Below are positions 50,091-60,108 of a stretch of 62,984 nucleotides of DNA, piece after piece (the stretch's first letter is position 1; each line of letters opens with the position of its first letter). Source of the DNA: Spirochaetales bacterium (lineage in GTDB: Bacteria; Spirochaetota; Spirochaetia; Sphaerochaetales; Sphaerochaetaceae). The notes below the pieces were generated by a model. It worked only from the letters and a program-made list of their open reading frames with translations. It was not told where the DNA came from and searched no databases. The stretch spans positions 1-62,984 of the forward strand of contig JAAYIV010000019.1 in assembly GCA_012523305.1 (NCBI GenBank), given 5' to 3'. The position numbers and the translations under genes are program-made.

Positions 50091-50163
50091 AGCCCTCGAT
50101 CGGATTTGAACCGATGACCCCCACCTTACCATGGTGGTGCTCTACCGACTGAGCTACAAGGGC
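50091..50163 (-). tRNA. trnT: tRNA-Thr (anticodon GGT)
   Basis: 73 nt. The acceptor GCCCTTG pairs with CGAGGGC with discriminator T. The anticodon arm is CCACC-ATGGTAA-GGTGG, giving anticodon GGT. The T-arm is ATCGG-TTCAAAT-CCGAT. CCA is not encoded. It is the first gene of the rpoBC unit. Confidence 0.97.
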
Positions 50164-50220
50164 AAAAAAACAACGACCGGACACACCGAAACAACATGTG
50201 CCTTCGGTCGAGCAGAAGTC

Positions 50221-50249
50221 AAAGTAGCAAATCGAGCTCCTTTTGTCAA
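50221..50249 (-). promoter_or_regulatory. Promoter of the tRNA-Thr-rpmG-tRNA-Trp-secE-rpoBC unit
   Basis: The minus strand has a perfect TTGACA (50244-50249), a 17-bp spacer and TACTTT (50221-50226). The leader to tRNA-Thr is about 50 nt. Its divergent partner is glgP. Confidence 0.75.
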
Positions 50250-50311
50250 TATCGAAATGAATAACAGCAAAGTATATGCTTAAGCTTATGTTGCAATGCA
50301 CTTCTGTTTCG

Positions 50312-50317
50312 TATACT
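50312..50317 (+). promoter_or_regulatory. Possible -10 element of glgP
   Basis: TATACT lies 50 nt before the glgP ATG. The best -35 (TTGCAA) is only 15 bp away, so the assignment is weak. Confidence 0.35.
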
Positions 50318-50367
50318 ATTCGGCAGTACGGTTATTGATATTACCGTTTAGAATTATGAGGGTCAAT

Positions 50368-52875
50368 ATGGATAATACATCTTTACATATTCGTTTCGCT
50401 CCGAATAGCGAAGCAATTAGCGTCGATTTTGCCGAACATCTTAAGTATTCGTTGGATGCCGATGAAGTGCACAACACAGAATCGAGTCGTTACATTGCCC
50501 TGGCCTATACCATACGCGACAGGATTATCCACCAATGGCACAAGAGTCGTTCGGTGCAACGGAAAGCTGAAGCAAAGCGTGTTTACTATCTTTCGTTGGA
50601 ATTCCTCATGGGAAGGGCAATGACTAACAATGTAGTCAACTTGGGATTGGAAAGAGAAGTGAAAGAGGCATTGCTTTCTCTTGGATATACCTATGAAGAA
50701 ATCATTGAATTCGAATCGGATGCCGGTTTGGGTAATGGAGGGTTGGGAAGACTCGCAGCCTGTTTTTTAGATTCTTTGGCGACGTTGGATATTCCTGCTT
50801 ATGGATATGGCATCCGTTATAATTACGGAATATTCAAACAACTAATCCGTAACGGATGGCAATCCGAACAACCTGACAACTGGCTCAGACATGCAAATCC
50901 TTGGGAAATTGTTCGCGATGATTTACGCTATACGGTCGGATTCGGCGGTGAGGTAAAAGTATTTCGCGAAGGCGGGCGAGACACGTTCCGTTGGATCAGT
51001 GCCGAACAGGTCGTAGGGGTTGCGTATGACATGCCAATAGTCGGTTATGGCGGATATACCGTCAACACATTACGTCTTTGGAGTGCAAAAGCCACCGAAG
51101 AATTCAATTTCCAAGAGTTCAATGAAGGTGATTATATTGAAGCGGTACGCTCGAAAATCCTAGCTGAAAACCTCAGTCAGGTCCTTTATCCCAACGATAC
51201 GCTGTATATGGGCAAGAAATTGCGCTTGAAACAACAATATTTTTTCGTAGCCTGTTCGCTAGCTGATATCGTACGCCGTTTCAAACGCCAGAACACCTCA
51301 TGGTCTAAGTTCCCTGACGCTGCAGCAATCCAACTCAATGATACGCACCCATCGTTGGCAATTCCAGAATTGATGAGGATTCTTATTGATGAGGAACATC
51401 TTGACTGGGATGAAGCTTGGGATATCACAGTAAGGACAATGGGATATACCAATCATACTTTGATGCCCGAAGCATTAGAGAAGTGGACAGTTCCGATGTT
51501 AACCGAAACATTACCCCGTCATATGCAGATCATCTACGAAATAAACCATCGTTTCTTACAGAAGGCTGTTTCCTATTTCCCGCTCCAACCCGAATCGCTG
51601 GCACGATTGAGTATCATAGAGGAATCAAATCCAAAACAAATCCGTATGGCAAATCTTTCAATCATAGGCTCGCATTCAACCAACGGTGTTGCCGCGCTTC
51701 ATTCTCGGCTGTTAACCCAAAGGATGTTTCCGGAATTTTCGATGGTGTTCCCCGATCGTTTCAATAATAAAACCAATGGCATAACCCAACGAAGATGGTT
51801 GCTCAATGCAAATCCTCCATTGGCAAACAAGATCAGTGAAGCCATAGGCCCGGGTTGGATCACCGATTATGCAAGAATTGCCGATTTGGAGCGATTCGCT
51901 GAAGATAAGGCATTCAGAGAGGATTTCATTGCTATAAAAAGACTCGCAAAAGTAGAAGCTGCGGCATTCATCCAGCGAGACTGTCAGCTCACCATCAATC
52001 CTGACACTTTATTCGATACGCAAGTCAAACGGATTCATGAATACAAGCGGCAACTGCTCAATGCGCTGCATATCGTAATGCTATACCAGAAAATCAAGGA
52101 AGGAACATTGACAGATTTTCCTCCCACGACGTTTCTGTTCGGAGGAAAAGCAGCTCCGGGATATGTATTAGCCAAACTGATTATTAAATTCATTAATAAC
52201 ATCGGGGATGTTATCAATGCTGATTCTGACGTAAACGATAAGATGCGAGTTCATTTCTTACCTAATTACCGAGTAACCATGGCTGAGAAATTAGTGGCGG
52301 CAACAGATTTGTCAGAACAGATATCAACAGCTGGATTTGAAGCCTCAGGCACCGGAAACATGAAATTCATGTGTAACGGGGCTTTGACTATCGGTACGAT
52401 GGATGGAGCAACAGTGGAGATGGCAGAAGAAGCCGGCTTGGAAAATATGTTTATCTTCGGACACCAAGCAGATGAAATCCAAAGGATGCAAAGCTCTTAC
52501 GATCCGTATGATTGGGTCATGAGGGACAATGAAATAAGAAAAGCTATCGATCTCATCTTTTCGGGGTTCTTCAATATAGCCGAACCACATATTTTCGAAC
52601 CGTTGAGACAGGCATTATTCGATCAAGGAGATCGATACTTCCATTTTGCAGATTTGCGTTCCTATGCTAATGCCCATGAACAAGCCACGTTCTTATACCT
52701 GAACAATATCGATGAATGGGCTAGAAAAGCGATCATCAATATCGCCAGGTCAGGCAAATTCAGTTCTGATAGGACCATCACCGAATATGCCACTCGGATT
52801 TGGAATGTGAAAAGCTTTCCGATCGAAAAAGACCAGACAGCCAGTTCTACTATGAGGTCAGCTAGAAAGCGCTAG
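50368..52875 (+). CDS. glgP: Glycogen/maltodextrin phosphorylase
   Basis: 835 residues from the ATG at 50368 (MDNTSLHIRFAPNSE). Upstream in-frame ATGs lack a ribosome-binding site, while GAGGG precedes this one. It has LSLEFLMGRAMTNN, the active-site stretch LAACFLDSLATLDIPAYGYGIRYNYGIF, and the PLP lysine Lys666 in EASGTGNMKFMCNGALTIGTMDGA. It releases glucose-1-phosphate from alpha-1,4-glucans. No other glycogen gene is nearby. It is divergent from the ribosomal unit and ends 2 bp from the convergent DUF554 gene. Confidence 0.95.
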   Translation: MDNTSLHIRFAPNSEAISVDFAEHLKYSLDADEVHNTESSRYIALAYTIRDRIIHQWHKSRSVQRKAEAKRVYYLSLEFLMGRAMTNNVVNLGLEREVKEALLSLGYTYEEIIEFESDAGLGNGGLGRLAACFLDSLATLDIPAYGYGIRYNYGIFKQLIRNGWQSEQPDNWLRHANPWEIVRDDLRYTVGFGGEVKVFREGGRDTFRWISAEQVVGVAYDMPIVGYGGYTVNTLRLWSAKATEEFNFQEFNEGDYIEAVRSKILAENLSQVLYPNDTLYMGKKLRLKQQYFFVACSLADIVRRFKRQNTSWSKFPDAAAIQLNDTHPSLAIPELMRILIDEEHLDWDEAWDITVRTMGYTNHTLMPEALEKWTVPMLTETLPRHMQIIYEINHRFLQKAVSYFPLQPESLARLSIIEESNPKQIRMANLSIIGSHSTNGVAALHSRLLTQRMFPEFSMVFPDRFNNKTNGITQRRWLLNANPPLANKISEAIGPGWITDYARIADLERFAEDKAFREDFIAIKRLAKVEAAAFIQRDCQLTINPDTLFDTQVKRIHEYKRQLLNALHIVMLYQKIKEGTLTDFPPTTFLFGGKAAPGYVLAKLIIKFINNIGDVINADSDVNDKMRVHFLPNYRVTMAEKLVAATDLSEQISTAGFEASGTGNMKFMCNGALTIGTMDGATVEMAEEAGLENMFIFGHQADEIQRMQSSYDPYDWVMRDNEIRKAIDLIFSGFFNIAEPHIFEPLRQALFDQGDRYFHFADLRSYANAHEQATFLYLNNIDEWARKAIINIARSGKFSSDRTITEYATRIWNVKSFPIEKDQTASSTMRSARKR

Positions 52876-52877
52876 CA

Positions 52878-53606
52878 TCATGTCAATGAAGAGATCCACT
52901 GGGCAATTTTAGAAAAAATTGGAGCCAAGATTAAAGCCGGCAAAAAGTTGCCGGTTTTAAATTCTTTGATTTTCACCAAAGAAAAGCCTATCATCAGAAG
53001 TAATAGGCCGCCGGCTGCAGAAAGTTCCACCAATCCGGCATCTCCCAATAGCGGAGATATCCATGAACCGGCTAATGTGAAAAATCCTTGATAGATCAAC
53101 ACCACTATGGCTGATGCAAACACTCCGGGTCCGTATGCGGCTGCGAAGATAATTGCCATGCATCCATCCATTACCGATTTGATGAGTATCAGATTGTAGT
53201 CGCCTTTCGTCCCGGCTGCGATCGACCCGACGACAGCCATGGCTCCGGAGCAAAACAGAACGGATGAATTAAGAAATCCCCGGGCAAACAACGAACCTGT
53301 TGTGGCTGAGATTTGCTCTTTTCCGTTTTTTGAACGAGAGGTCTTTCTCTCCATCCAATTGCCCAACGAAAGAATGGCATCTTCGATTTTCAATGCATAA
53401 CCGACAAAACCTCCGATTACGACTGAAAACAGTAAGACCAAAAGACTCTGGGTTTCCAAGGCCATCTTCACTCCGATGACCAACGTAACCAAACCCGAAG
53501 CGGTGAAGACAACATCTTTGAACTGTTCTTTCAAGTGTGAACCGATGAGCAGTCCCAAAGCGGCACCGACAATGATGGCAATGCAATTGATATAAGTGGC
53601 AATCAT
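52878..53606 (-). CDS. DUF554-family inner-membrane protein
   Basis: 242 residues with 6-7 hydrophobic segments. It starts with the family pattern MIATYINCIAIIVGAALGLLIGSHLKEQFKD and contains LFCSGAMAVVGSIAAGTKGDYNLILIKSVMDGCMAIIFAAAYGPGV. Fits the DUF554 (YdfK-like) family; the role is unknown, perhaps transport. It is monocistronic. The -10 box stands only 7 nt before the ATG and no ribosome-binding site is present, so the mRNA is probably leaderless. Confidence 0.85.
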   Translation of the reverse strand: MIATYINCIAIIVGAALGLLIGSHLKEQFKDVVFTASGLVTLVIGVKMALETQSLLVLLFSVVIGGFVGYALKIEDAILSLGNWMERKTSRSKNGKEQISATTGSLFARGFLNSSVLFCSGAMAVVGSIAAGTKGDYNLILIKSVMDGCMAIIFAAAYGPGVFASAIVVLIYQGFFTLAGSWISPLLGDAGLVELSAAGGLLLLMIGFSLVKIKEFKTGNFLPALILAPIFSKIAQWISSLT

Positions 53607-53613
53607 GGAAGCG

Positions 53614-53643
53614 AGTATAATCGGATTAGCAATTATTTTTCAA
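53614..53643 (-). promoter_or_regulatory. Leaderless promoter of the DUF554 gene
   Basis: The minus strand has TTGAAA (53638-53643), an 18-bp spacer and TATACT (53614-53619); the ATG begins 7 nt after the -10. On the plus strand the same stretch reads TATAAT (53616-53621) and may serve the divergent nucleotidyltransferase gene. Confidence 0.6.
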
Positions 53644-53661
53644 TCGTGTTACTGTTTTATC

Positions 53662-54258
53662 ATGGAAACCGTATTACTTGCAGCGGGTGCTTCTTCCCGA
53701 ATGGGAGGAATTCCCAAGCAGTTGTTGCCTTTTGGCCACGTTCCTTTAGTTGTACATTCGGTTGAGACAGCGTTGCATGTTTCAGATAAAGTCATTCTTG
53801 TCACAGGATTTCAAGCCGAACTCATAGAAGATGCGGTGTCGCATGCCCACATCGATCATGAAGATTGTTTGATTATCGTTAGAAATAAACATTATGAACA
53901 TGGTCAGTTCTCATCGACGCACATCGGGGTTTCACATGTTTCGCCGGAAGTAGATTTCTTTATCACAATGGCAGACTTGCCTTTGATAGAACCGTACCAC
54001 TACATCGCATTGGCAGAACAATTGGGAACGCACGATGCAGTGCGCCCCCATCATAACGGGTACCCCGGACATCCTGTCATTGTGTCGAACAGGATGCGTG
54101 ACACTATCCTCAAACTACCGATTACCGCAACGATGAGAGATTTTATTTCAACTATCGATGTGGTCAATTGGGAGCACCCTGACAGTGCGTGGATCACTGA
54201 TATCGATACTCCCGAAGATTATCGGCGACTACTCACTTTGAAACATCCTTTCGTTTGA
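53662..54258 (+). CDS. MobA-like nucleotidyltransferase (NTP_transf_3 family)
   Basis: 198 residues from [25 protein letters not shown] (53662). This GT-A start (LLAAGxSxRMG...K) binds the nucleotide. [14 protein letters not shown] holds the metal-binding aspartate, and [14 protein letters not shown] follows. Enzymes of this group include MobA, MocA (molybdenum cofactor cytidylyltransferase) and unknown relatives. The short form resembles MocA, but no molybdenum genes are nearby. It has no clear ribosome-binding site. Its end overlaps clpB by 26 bp, tail to tail. Confidence 0.8.
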   Translation: METVLLAAGASSRMGGIPKQLLPFGHVPLVVHSVETALHVSDKVILVTGFQAELIEDAVSHAHIDHEDCLIIVRNKHYEHGQFSSTHIGVSHVSPEVDFFITMADLPLIEPYHYIALAEQLGTHDAVRPHHNGYPGHPVIVSNRMRDTILKLPITATMRDFISTIDVVNWEHPDSAWITDIDTPEDYRRLLTLKHPFV

Positions 54259-56827
54259 TCATCACTTCATTATTGCTGTCAACCGAAAGTTCTATCGTAT
54301 CTCCGTCAGTGAACAAACCCGACAAAAGCTCTTTAGCCATTGGATTTTCCACGAGATTTTGGATAGTCCTTTTTATCGGTCTTGCTCCAAAATCGGGGTT
54401 ATATCCAACATCGGCGATGAGATCGACCAGAGCATCATCATACAGCAGTGTCAGGTTTCTTTTTGCCAACCTTTCAGATAATAGTGAGAGTTGTAGTTGA
54501 ACAATTTTTGCTATCTCTGTTTTCCCGAGCCTATGGAAGACTATGATCTCATCAATCCTATTAATAAATTCAGGTCTGAATGAAGTTCGAATCACTGTTT
54601 CCACAGCGGTTTTCGCACTTTGTTCATCGCCCGCGCGCAATAGTTCGCTACTCCCAAGATTACTCGTCATAATAACTATGGAGTTGGTAAAATCAACGAC
54701 TCTTCCCTGGCCATCGGTAAGGCGTCCATCATCTAAAAGCTGTAACAGGATATTGAAAACATCAGGGTGCGCTTTTTCAATCTCGTCAAACAAGATAACG
54801 GAATACGGTCGTCGTCTTACCACTTCGGTAAGTTGACCGCCCTGATCATATCCGACATATCCGGGAGGAGCTCCGATAAGGCGGCTAACCGAGAACTTCT
54901 CCATGTATTCGCTCATATCAATCCGCGTGAGAGCTTTTTCATCATCAAAAAGGAACGTGGCCAAAACCTTTGCCAATTCGGTCTTACCGACTCCGGTAGG
55001 GCCTGCGAACAAAAAGGATCCCAACGGACGACGTTCATCGCCGATTCCCGTCTTGTTCCTCCTAATCGCATTGCTAACAGCACGAATAGCTTCTTTTTGC
55101 CCGATAACCCGTTCTGATAAAGTCTGTTCAAGATTGACATATTTTTCCATTTCGGATGAGAGCATCTTCGTCACAGGAATTCCTGTCCAATTGGATACTA
55201 TCCTGGCGATATCATCGTCAGATACTTCTTCGCGCAACAGGGGTGTCCCATGCTCTTGCAAATCAGTCAACGAATCGGTTTTTGTCGAAATTTCTTTCAT
55301 CAATGACGGAATCAATCCGTGCTTGATTTCAGCAGCCCTCGCCAAATCCCCATCACGCTCACATTGGAGTTCTTCCTGTTTCAATTGTTCAAGAAGAGCT
55401 TTCTTATCACGTATCTGTGCGATGGCATCTTTTTCATTCATCCATCTAAGATGTAACGCATCACGTTGTTGCTGTAGTTCAGACAACTCGGCTTGGATTT
55501 TTTCCAAACGCTTCTCGGAAGCTTTGTCAGTCTCTCTTGATAACGCTTGGCGTTCGATATTCAGTTGAAGAATCTTACGTTCAATCTGATCCAATTCAAC
55601 CGGTTGACTCTCAATTTCCATCTTCAATTGACTCGCTGCCTCGTCAACCAGATCAATCGCTTTGTCCGGCAAGAACCGAGCGGTGATGTATCGATCGGAG
55701 AGCAAGGCCGCAGCTACCAAGGCTTCGTCTTTGATACGAACACCATGGTGTACCTCATACCGCTCCTTCAATCCCCTGAGGATTGCAATGGTATCCTCCA
55801 CGGAAGGTTCTTTTGTATACACTGGCTGGAACCTCCGTTCGAGAGCCTTGTCACTTTCGATATGCTTGCGGTACTCATCCAACGTCGTTGCGCCGACAGC
55901 ACGAAGTTCTCCACGAGCCAACGCTGGTTTCAACAAATTGGAAGCATCGGTTGAACCTTCTGCAGCACCGGCACCCACCAATGTGTGCAGTTCATCGATA
56001 AATAGGATGATCGCTCCTTCAGAGGCAATTACTTCATTGATCACGGCTTTTAGACGTTCTTCAAACTCACCCCGAAATTTTGCTCCTGCGATCAAGGCTC
56101 CCAAATCAAGGGCCAGCAACCGTTTTGATTTCAATGAATCGGGAACATCTTTGCTCACAATTCTTTGAGCAAGCCCTTCAACGATAGCAGTCTTACCAAC
56201 TCCGGGTTCGCCGATAAGCACCGGGTTGTTTTTTGTCCTTCTCGACAACACCTGCATGACTCGCCTGATCTCATCGTCTCGCCCGATTACCGGGTCTAAT
56301 TTCTGGTTCCTCGCAAGACTCGTCATATCCCTGCAATATTTTTCAAGGGCTTGATAGCGTCCCTCAGGATTATCATCAGTCACCCGGTTGTTTCCGCGAA
56401 CAATCTTCAATGCTTTGAGCACTCCGTCTTTATTGACACCCAACCGCTTGAGAGCGTGGGTAAGTTGGCAATCATCAACCAAGAGGGCCAACAAAAAATG
56501 TTCGGCACTTATATAGTCATCTTTGAATGAAACGGCTTGTTTTTCAGCAGCATACAGCTGTTCTGCAAGCTTAGGAGAAAGAACGTTTTGACTTGTGGAC
56601 CCATACGCTTTAGGCATTCGCTCAATCAGTTTCACTACTTCATTCAGGATAGTTGAACGGGGAACTCCCAACCTATCGAACAGAGGTCCGAATAATCCAT
56701 CCTCTTGTTGTAACAGGGCTAGAAAGAGATGTTCGCTCTCAATTTGAGGGCTATGATATTCATGCGCGATAGAATCGGCAGATTGGATTCCTTCGCGGAG
56801 TTTGATTGTCATTTTTTCAAAATTCAT
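54233..56827 (-). CDS. clpB: ATP-dependent chaperone ClpB
   Basis: 864 residues. The Clp-N domain pair (1-150), AAA-1 with [18 protein letters not shown] and [13 protein letters not shown], a long coiled M-domain (about 400-530), and AAA-2 with [15 protein letters not shown] and [15 protein letters not shown] are all present. No P-loop for ClpP binding is expected, and the M-domain marks it as ClpB and not ClpA/C. It dissolves aggregates together with DnaK. The promoter was not found; the gene follows the TetR gene by 71 bp. No CIRCE element is present. An AGGTGAGG site precedes the ATG. Confidence 0.97.
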   Translation of the reverse strand: MNFEKMTIKLREGIQSADSIAHEYHSPQIESEHLFLALLQQEDGLFGPLFDRLGVPRSTILNEVVKLIERMPKAYGSTSQNVLSPKLAEQLYAAEKQAVSFKDDYISAEHFLLALLVDDCQLTHALKRLGVNKDGVLKALKIVRGNNRVTDDNPEGRYQALEKYCRDMTSLARNQKLDPVIGRDDEIRRVMQVLSRRTKNNPVLIGEPGVGKTAIVEGLAQRIVSKDVPDSLKSKRLLALDLGALIAGAKFRGEFEERLKAVINEVIASEGAIILFIDELHTLVGAGAAEGSTDASNLLKPALARGELRAVGATTLDEYRKHIESDKALERRFQPVYTKEPSVEDTIAILRGLKERYEVHHGVRIKDEALVAAALLSDRYITARFLPDKAIDLVDEAASQLKMEIESQPVELDQIERKILQLNIERQALSRETDKASEKRLEKIQAELSELQQQRDALHLRWMNEKDAIAQIRDKKALLEQLKQEELQCERDGDLARAAEIKHGLIPSLMKEISTKTDSLTDLQEHGTPLLREEVSDDDIARIVSNWTGIPVTKMLSSEMEKYVNLEQTLSERVIGQKEAIRAVSNAIRRNKTGIGDERRPLGSFLFAGPTGVGKTELAKVLATFLFDDEKALTRIDMSEYMEKFSVSRLIGAPPGYVGYDQGGQLTEVVRRRPYSVILFDEIEKAHPDVFNILLQLLDDGRLTDGQGRVVDFTNSIVIMTSNLGSSELLRAGDEQSAKTAVETVIRTSFRPEFINRIDEIIVFHRLGKTEIAKIVQLQLSLLSERLAKRNLTLLYDDALVDLIADVGYNPDFGARPIKRTIQNLVENPMAKELLSGLFTDGDTIELSVDSNNEVMIKRKDVSK

Positions 56828-56898
56828 CGGATATACCTCACCTACGAATTACTCGCATGCATAAGGAAATATACCTAATAAATGGGTGAGACGGCAAA

Positions 56899-57513
56899 TC
56901 AGATGAGATGGCCTTTGTTGTTGGGATCAAGTAGTGTCATGTAGTTTGATACTACTTCTTTTGCCCCGACAGCATCGAACGCATCAAGGAAAGCCAACTG
57001 GAAACAGAATGATTCCAATAGGATTACAAGATGTTGGGTAATTTTTGCGATATCGCAAAACACTACTTCCCCGGTGCTGATACCGATACGTAATAATCGT
57101 TTGAAAAGAATGTGCAGTTTTGCTGTCCGCCTGAAGATGATGTCTGAAAAGTCCATCCCTTCTTTCTTCAACTGAAGCATCACGTCCATCAATGAAGTGA
57201 GTTCATTACGATACTGTTTAGCCATGTCGACGATATCATTACAGATTGCGGTGATTCGAATCAGAATGGGATCTTCAGTGTTCCATGCATAATCAGCATA
57301 CTTGGCAAACATCCTCCCCGTAACCAATTTGACTGCATAATAATAGATTTGTTCTTTATCTTTGAAGTATTGATAGATGGTCGGACGGGATATGCCGCAC
57401 TCAGCAGCAATCAATGATAAATTTGAATCCCGGTACCCCTCCCGGGCAAATACTTTCAACGCTGTCTGAAGGATCTTAACTTTTCGTTCTTCATGATCAA
57501 TTTTTTTTGGCAT
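56899..57513 (-). CDS. TetR/AcrR-family transcriptional regulator
   Basis: 204 residues from the ATG at 57513; a GTG eight codons earlier is possible and neither has a good ribosome-binding site. The N-terminal helix-turn-helix is clear (ILQTALKVFAREGYRDSNLSLIAAECGISRPTIYQYFKDKEQIYYYAVKLV). The C-terminal ligand domain is all-helical and unrecognised. It is divergent from the M20 peptidase gene, which is the most likely target along with itself. It lies 71 bp before clpB in the same direction, so it might also affect clpB. Confidence 0.9.
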   Translation of the reverse strand: MPKKIDHEERKVKILQTALKVFAREGYRDSNLSLIAAECGISRPTIYQYFKDKEQIYYYAVKLVTGRMFAKYADYAWNTEDPILIRITAICNDIVDMAKQYRNELTSLMDVMLQLKKEGMDFSDIIFRRTAKLHILFKRLLRIGISTGEVVFCDIAKITQHLVILLESFCFQLAFLDAFDAVGAKEVVSNYMTLLDPNNKGHLI

Positions 57514-57622
57514 GCTATTTGTCCGTAACCTCTTCACTGCATATCAAATTATGTTACAATATATCATGAAAATGTCAAATACTCTATAAAATTGCTTTAA
57601 AAGGGAAAAAGGGGGCTATTGC
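57514..57622. promoter_or_regulatory. Divergent control region of TetR regulator and M20 peptidase
   Basis: 109 bp, AT-rich. TTGACA (minus strand, tgtcaa on plus near 57573-57578) faces the regulator gene with CATAAT about 19 bp away. A TATAAA lies on the plus strand before the peptidase, which has a GGGGG site before its ATG. I could not find a clean TetR-type palindrome. Confidence 0.35.
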
Positions 57623-59080
57623 ATGGCACCGATATTCATAGTATTAATTGTCATCGCGGTTATAATTATACCGCTGGCAATCGCTTGTTGTCGTACAATA
57701 ATTGCCTTTATATCCAAAAAAAAGAATAAAAAGTTTATGTCCGACACATTCGAGACTATCGAATGTAAGAACAGTGCGCTTCATCTTTCACATGCCGTAC
57801 AATGTCAGACTGTTAGTAATGAAGATGTTTCGATTGTCGATTGGAATGAATTTGATAAGCTTAAAACAATCCTGAAAGAGTCTTTCCCATTGATTCACTC
57901 CCAATTGGTATGTAGGACCATCGGAGAACACAACCTTGTTTTCATATGGGAAGGGGTGAAACCAAATGTGGATCCTGTGTTGTTTTGTGCCCACCAAGAT
58001 GTGGTTCCTGCTGAACCTGAGGGGTGGGAACATCCTCCATTTTCGGGAGAAATCAATGATGGGTATGTCTGGGGTCGCGGTAGTTTCGATATGAAGGGGC
58101 AATTGATTTGCCTGCTGGAAGCTGTCGAATCGCTCCTTGCAAGCAACTTCAAACCGCAACGATCAGTGTGGATTGCACTGGGATGTGATGAAGAAACAAG
58201 AGGGACTTCCGGAGCATATCTGATCGCAGAGACCTTGTATAATGAACAGAGAAGATTCGCATGTGTTATTGACGAGGGGGGAGCTGTAGTTGAAGGATTC
58301 TTCCCATTGATTACACATCCTGTGGCGGTAGTGGGAATCGCAGAAAAATCTTATGTCGACGTTACATTAACGTGCAATGGCCATGGAGGGCATTCAAGCA
58401 CACCATCTAATCCAACCCCTCTTGGCCGAATCGGAAGAGCTGTAGCACGTGTTGAATATCATCGGATGCCCAGTCGTTTGACAACCCCGGTTAAGCTGAT
58501 GTTACAAAATCTGGCTTTGCACTGTTCATTCGCAACTGCCTTCATATTAGGAAATCCATGGTTGTTCTGGCCTATTATATCGCTCATATTATCGAAAAAT
58601 CCCACTACCGATGCACTGATAAGGGATACGAAAGCTACTACCATGGCACACGGAAGCACCGCCCCGAACGTAATAAGCGATCAAGCCACAGCAGTGGTGA
58701 ACTGTCGTCTTTTACCACATAGCAGTAAAGAACGGTTACGCATTTGGTTACAGCGGATCATTGCGGACAAACATGTGAACATTGCATTTCATGGACAGAA
58801 TCCCATGTCGGTCCCCTCGTCCATCGATACGATCTATTATGATATATTGAAAAAAGCCATCGCTTCGGTATTCACCGATGCAGCGATCAGCCCTTATCTG
58901 ATGACCGGCGGAACCGATGCATTGTGGTATGAAAAGGTAAGCGACCAGGTATTCAGATTCTCTCCGGCATTGATGAATAGTTCTGAATTATCACGGATGC
59001 ATGCAAAGAATGAGCGGTTCTCGCTCAAAAACCTTGAAAGAGGCATCAATTTCTACCATTTCCTGATCAAATCGATGTAG
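57623..59080 (+). CDS. Membrane-anchored M20-family metallopeptidase (PM20D1/carboxypeptidase S-like)
   Basis: 485 residues. An N-terminal helix (about 5-30) anchors the enzyme or acts as an uncleaved signal. Zinc residues are His124 and Asp126 (HQDVVP) and the bridging Asp156 (GRGSFDMKG). Glu190 and Glu191 in GCDEETRG are the catalytic base and ligand. The dimerisation domain has CNGHGGHSSTP, and GGTDALWYEKV holds the last ligand region. The best match is the PM20D1/CPS1 group, which handles N-acyl amino acids or peptides. It is divergent from a TetR regulator and ends exactly at the convergent argF stop. Confidence 0.85.
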   Translation: MAPIFIVLIVIAVIIIPLAIACCRTIIAFISKKKNKKFMSDTFETIECKNSALHLSHAVQCQTVSNEDVSIVDWNEFDKLKTILKESFPLIHSQLVCRTIGEHNLVFIWEGVKPNVDPVLFCAHQDVVPAEPEGWEHPPFSGEINDGYVWGRGSFDMKGQLICLLEAVESLLASNFKPQRSVWIALGCDEETRGTSGAYLIAETLYNEQRRFACVIDEGGAVVEGFFPLITHPVAVVGIAEKSYVDVTLTCNGHGGHSSTPSNPTPLGRIGRAVARVEYHRMPSRLTTPVKLMLQNLALHCSFATAFILGNPWLFWPIISLILSKNPTTDALIRDTKATTMAHGSTAPNVISDQATAVVNCRLLPHSSKERLRIWLQRIIADKHVNIAFHGQNPMSVPSSIDTIYYDILKKAIASVFTDAAISPYLMTGGTDALWYEKVSDQVFRFSPALMNSSELSRMHAKNERFSLKNLERGINFYHFLIKSM

Positions 59081-60076
59081 TCAGATATCACAATTACACA
59101 AAGTTGCCACCAACACGGCTTTGATGGAATGCATGCGATTTTCTGCTTCATCAAACACCACGGAAGCATCACTTCTGAATACCTCATCGGTAACTTCCAT
59201 CTCTTTCAAACCAAACCGCTCGTATACGTCTTTGCCGATGACGGTTTCAAGATCATGAAAACTTGGAAGGCAATGTTCGAATATCACATCGGGATTCTTG
59301 GCAGCCTTGAGCATCTTCATGGTTACCCGATAGGGTTCAAGTAACTGAATCCTCTCTGCCATCTTGTCTTCCTCTCCCATGGAAACCCACACATCGGTAT
59401 AGATAATATCAGCATGTTCGACAGCTTCATACGGATCGGTCAGGCACTTTAAAGTAGATTTTGTTTCCTTTGCAACCGGAGCCAATTCGTCAAGAAACTC
59501 CTTCTCAACGGTCAGCGAGGGCGGAGATGCCACAGTGCAATCCATCCCTACTTTTGCAGCTCCTATCATCAGAGCTTTGGCAACATTGTTACGTCCGTCA
59601 CCGACATAGACCAGTTTCATCTTATCAAGCGGCTTGTCGATATGTTCCATCGCAGTCATGAAATCAGCGAGCACTTGGGTAGGATGATCGATATCGGTAA
59701 GACCGTTATACACCGGGACTCCGCTATATTGAGCAAGCTCTTCGACAAGTTTTTGGCTGCTACCCCTATACTCGATCGCATCATAGTAGCGGCCAAGTAC
59801 CTTTGCAGTATCTTCAATCGATTCTTTCTTTCCCATTTGGCTGTTGGTGAGAAACGTTACTTGCGCTCCTTCATCGAAAGAGGCAACTTCAAATGCACAT
59901 CTGGTACGGGTGGAAGTCTTGTCAAAGATCAGTACGATATTCTTTCCTGCAAGCAACAGGTCTCTTCTGCCTTCCTTCTTCTTTTGTTTCAATCTGATTG
60001 CCAAATCCAACAGATGTAGGATTTCTTCAGTACTGAAATCTTTCAATGTTAAAAAACTTCTTCCCGTCAATTTCAT
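59081..60076 (-). CDS. argF: Ornithine carbamoyltransferase
   Basis: 331 residues from the ATG at 60076 ([14 protein letters not shown]), with GGGAG 7 nt upstream; the frame is open 8 codons more. The carbamoyl-phosphate site is [15 protein letters not shown], the ornithine loop DVWVSMGEE, and the catalytic HCLPSFHD (Ser instead of the usual Ala or Gly). It makes citrulline from ornithine and carbamoyl phosphate. No other arginine gene is in the window, so biosynthetic (argF) or catabolic (arcB) use is open. It follows metQ, with a large hairpin between. Confidence 0.9.
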   Translation of the reverse strand: MKLTGRSFLTLKDFSTEEILHLLDLAIRLKQKKKEGRRDLLLAGKNIVLIFDKTSTRTRCAFEVASFDEGAQVTFLTNSQMGKKESIEDTAKVLGRYYDAIEYRGSSQKLVEELAQYSGVPVYNGLTDIDHPTQVLADFMTAMEHIDKPLDKMKLVYVGDGRNNVAKALMIGAAKVGMDCTVASPPSLTVEKEFLDELAPVAKETKSTLKCLTDPYEAVEHADIIYTDVWVSMGEEDKMAERIQLLEPYRVTMKMLKAAKNPDVIFEHCLPSFHDLETVIGKDVYERFGLKEMEVTDEVFRSDASVVFDEAENRMHSIKAVLVATLCNCDI

Positions 60077-60108
60077 ATCGATTCTCCCATAGTCATTCAA
60101 AGCATAGC

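Noticed and set aside
54903-55568. 221-residue frame on the plus strand
   Set aside because: It is antisense to clpB, very rich in Ser, and has no motif or ribosome-binding site; a shadow of the coding strand.
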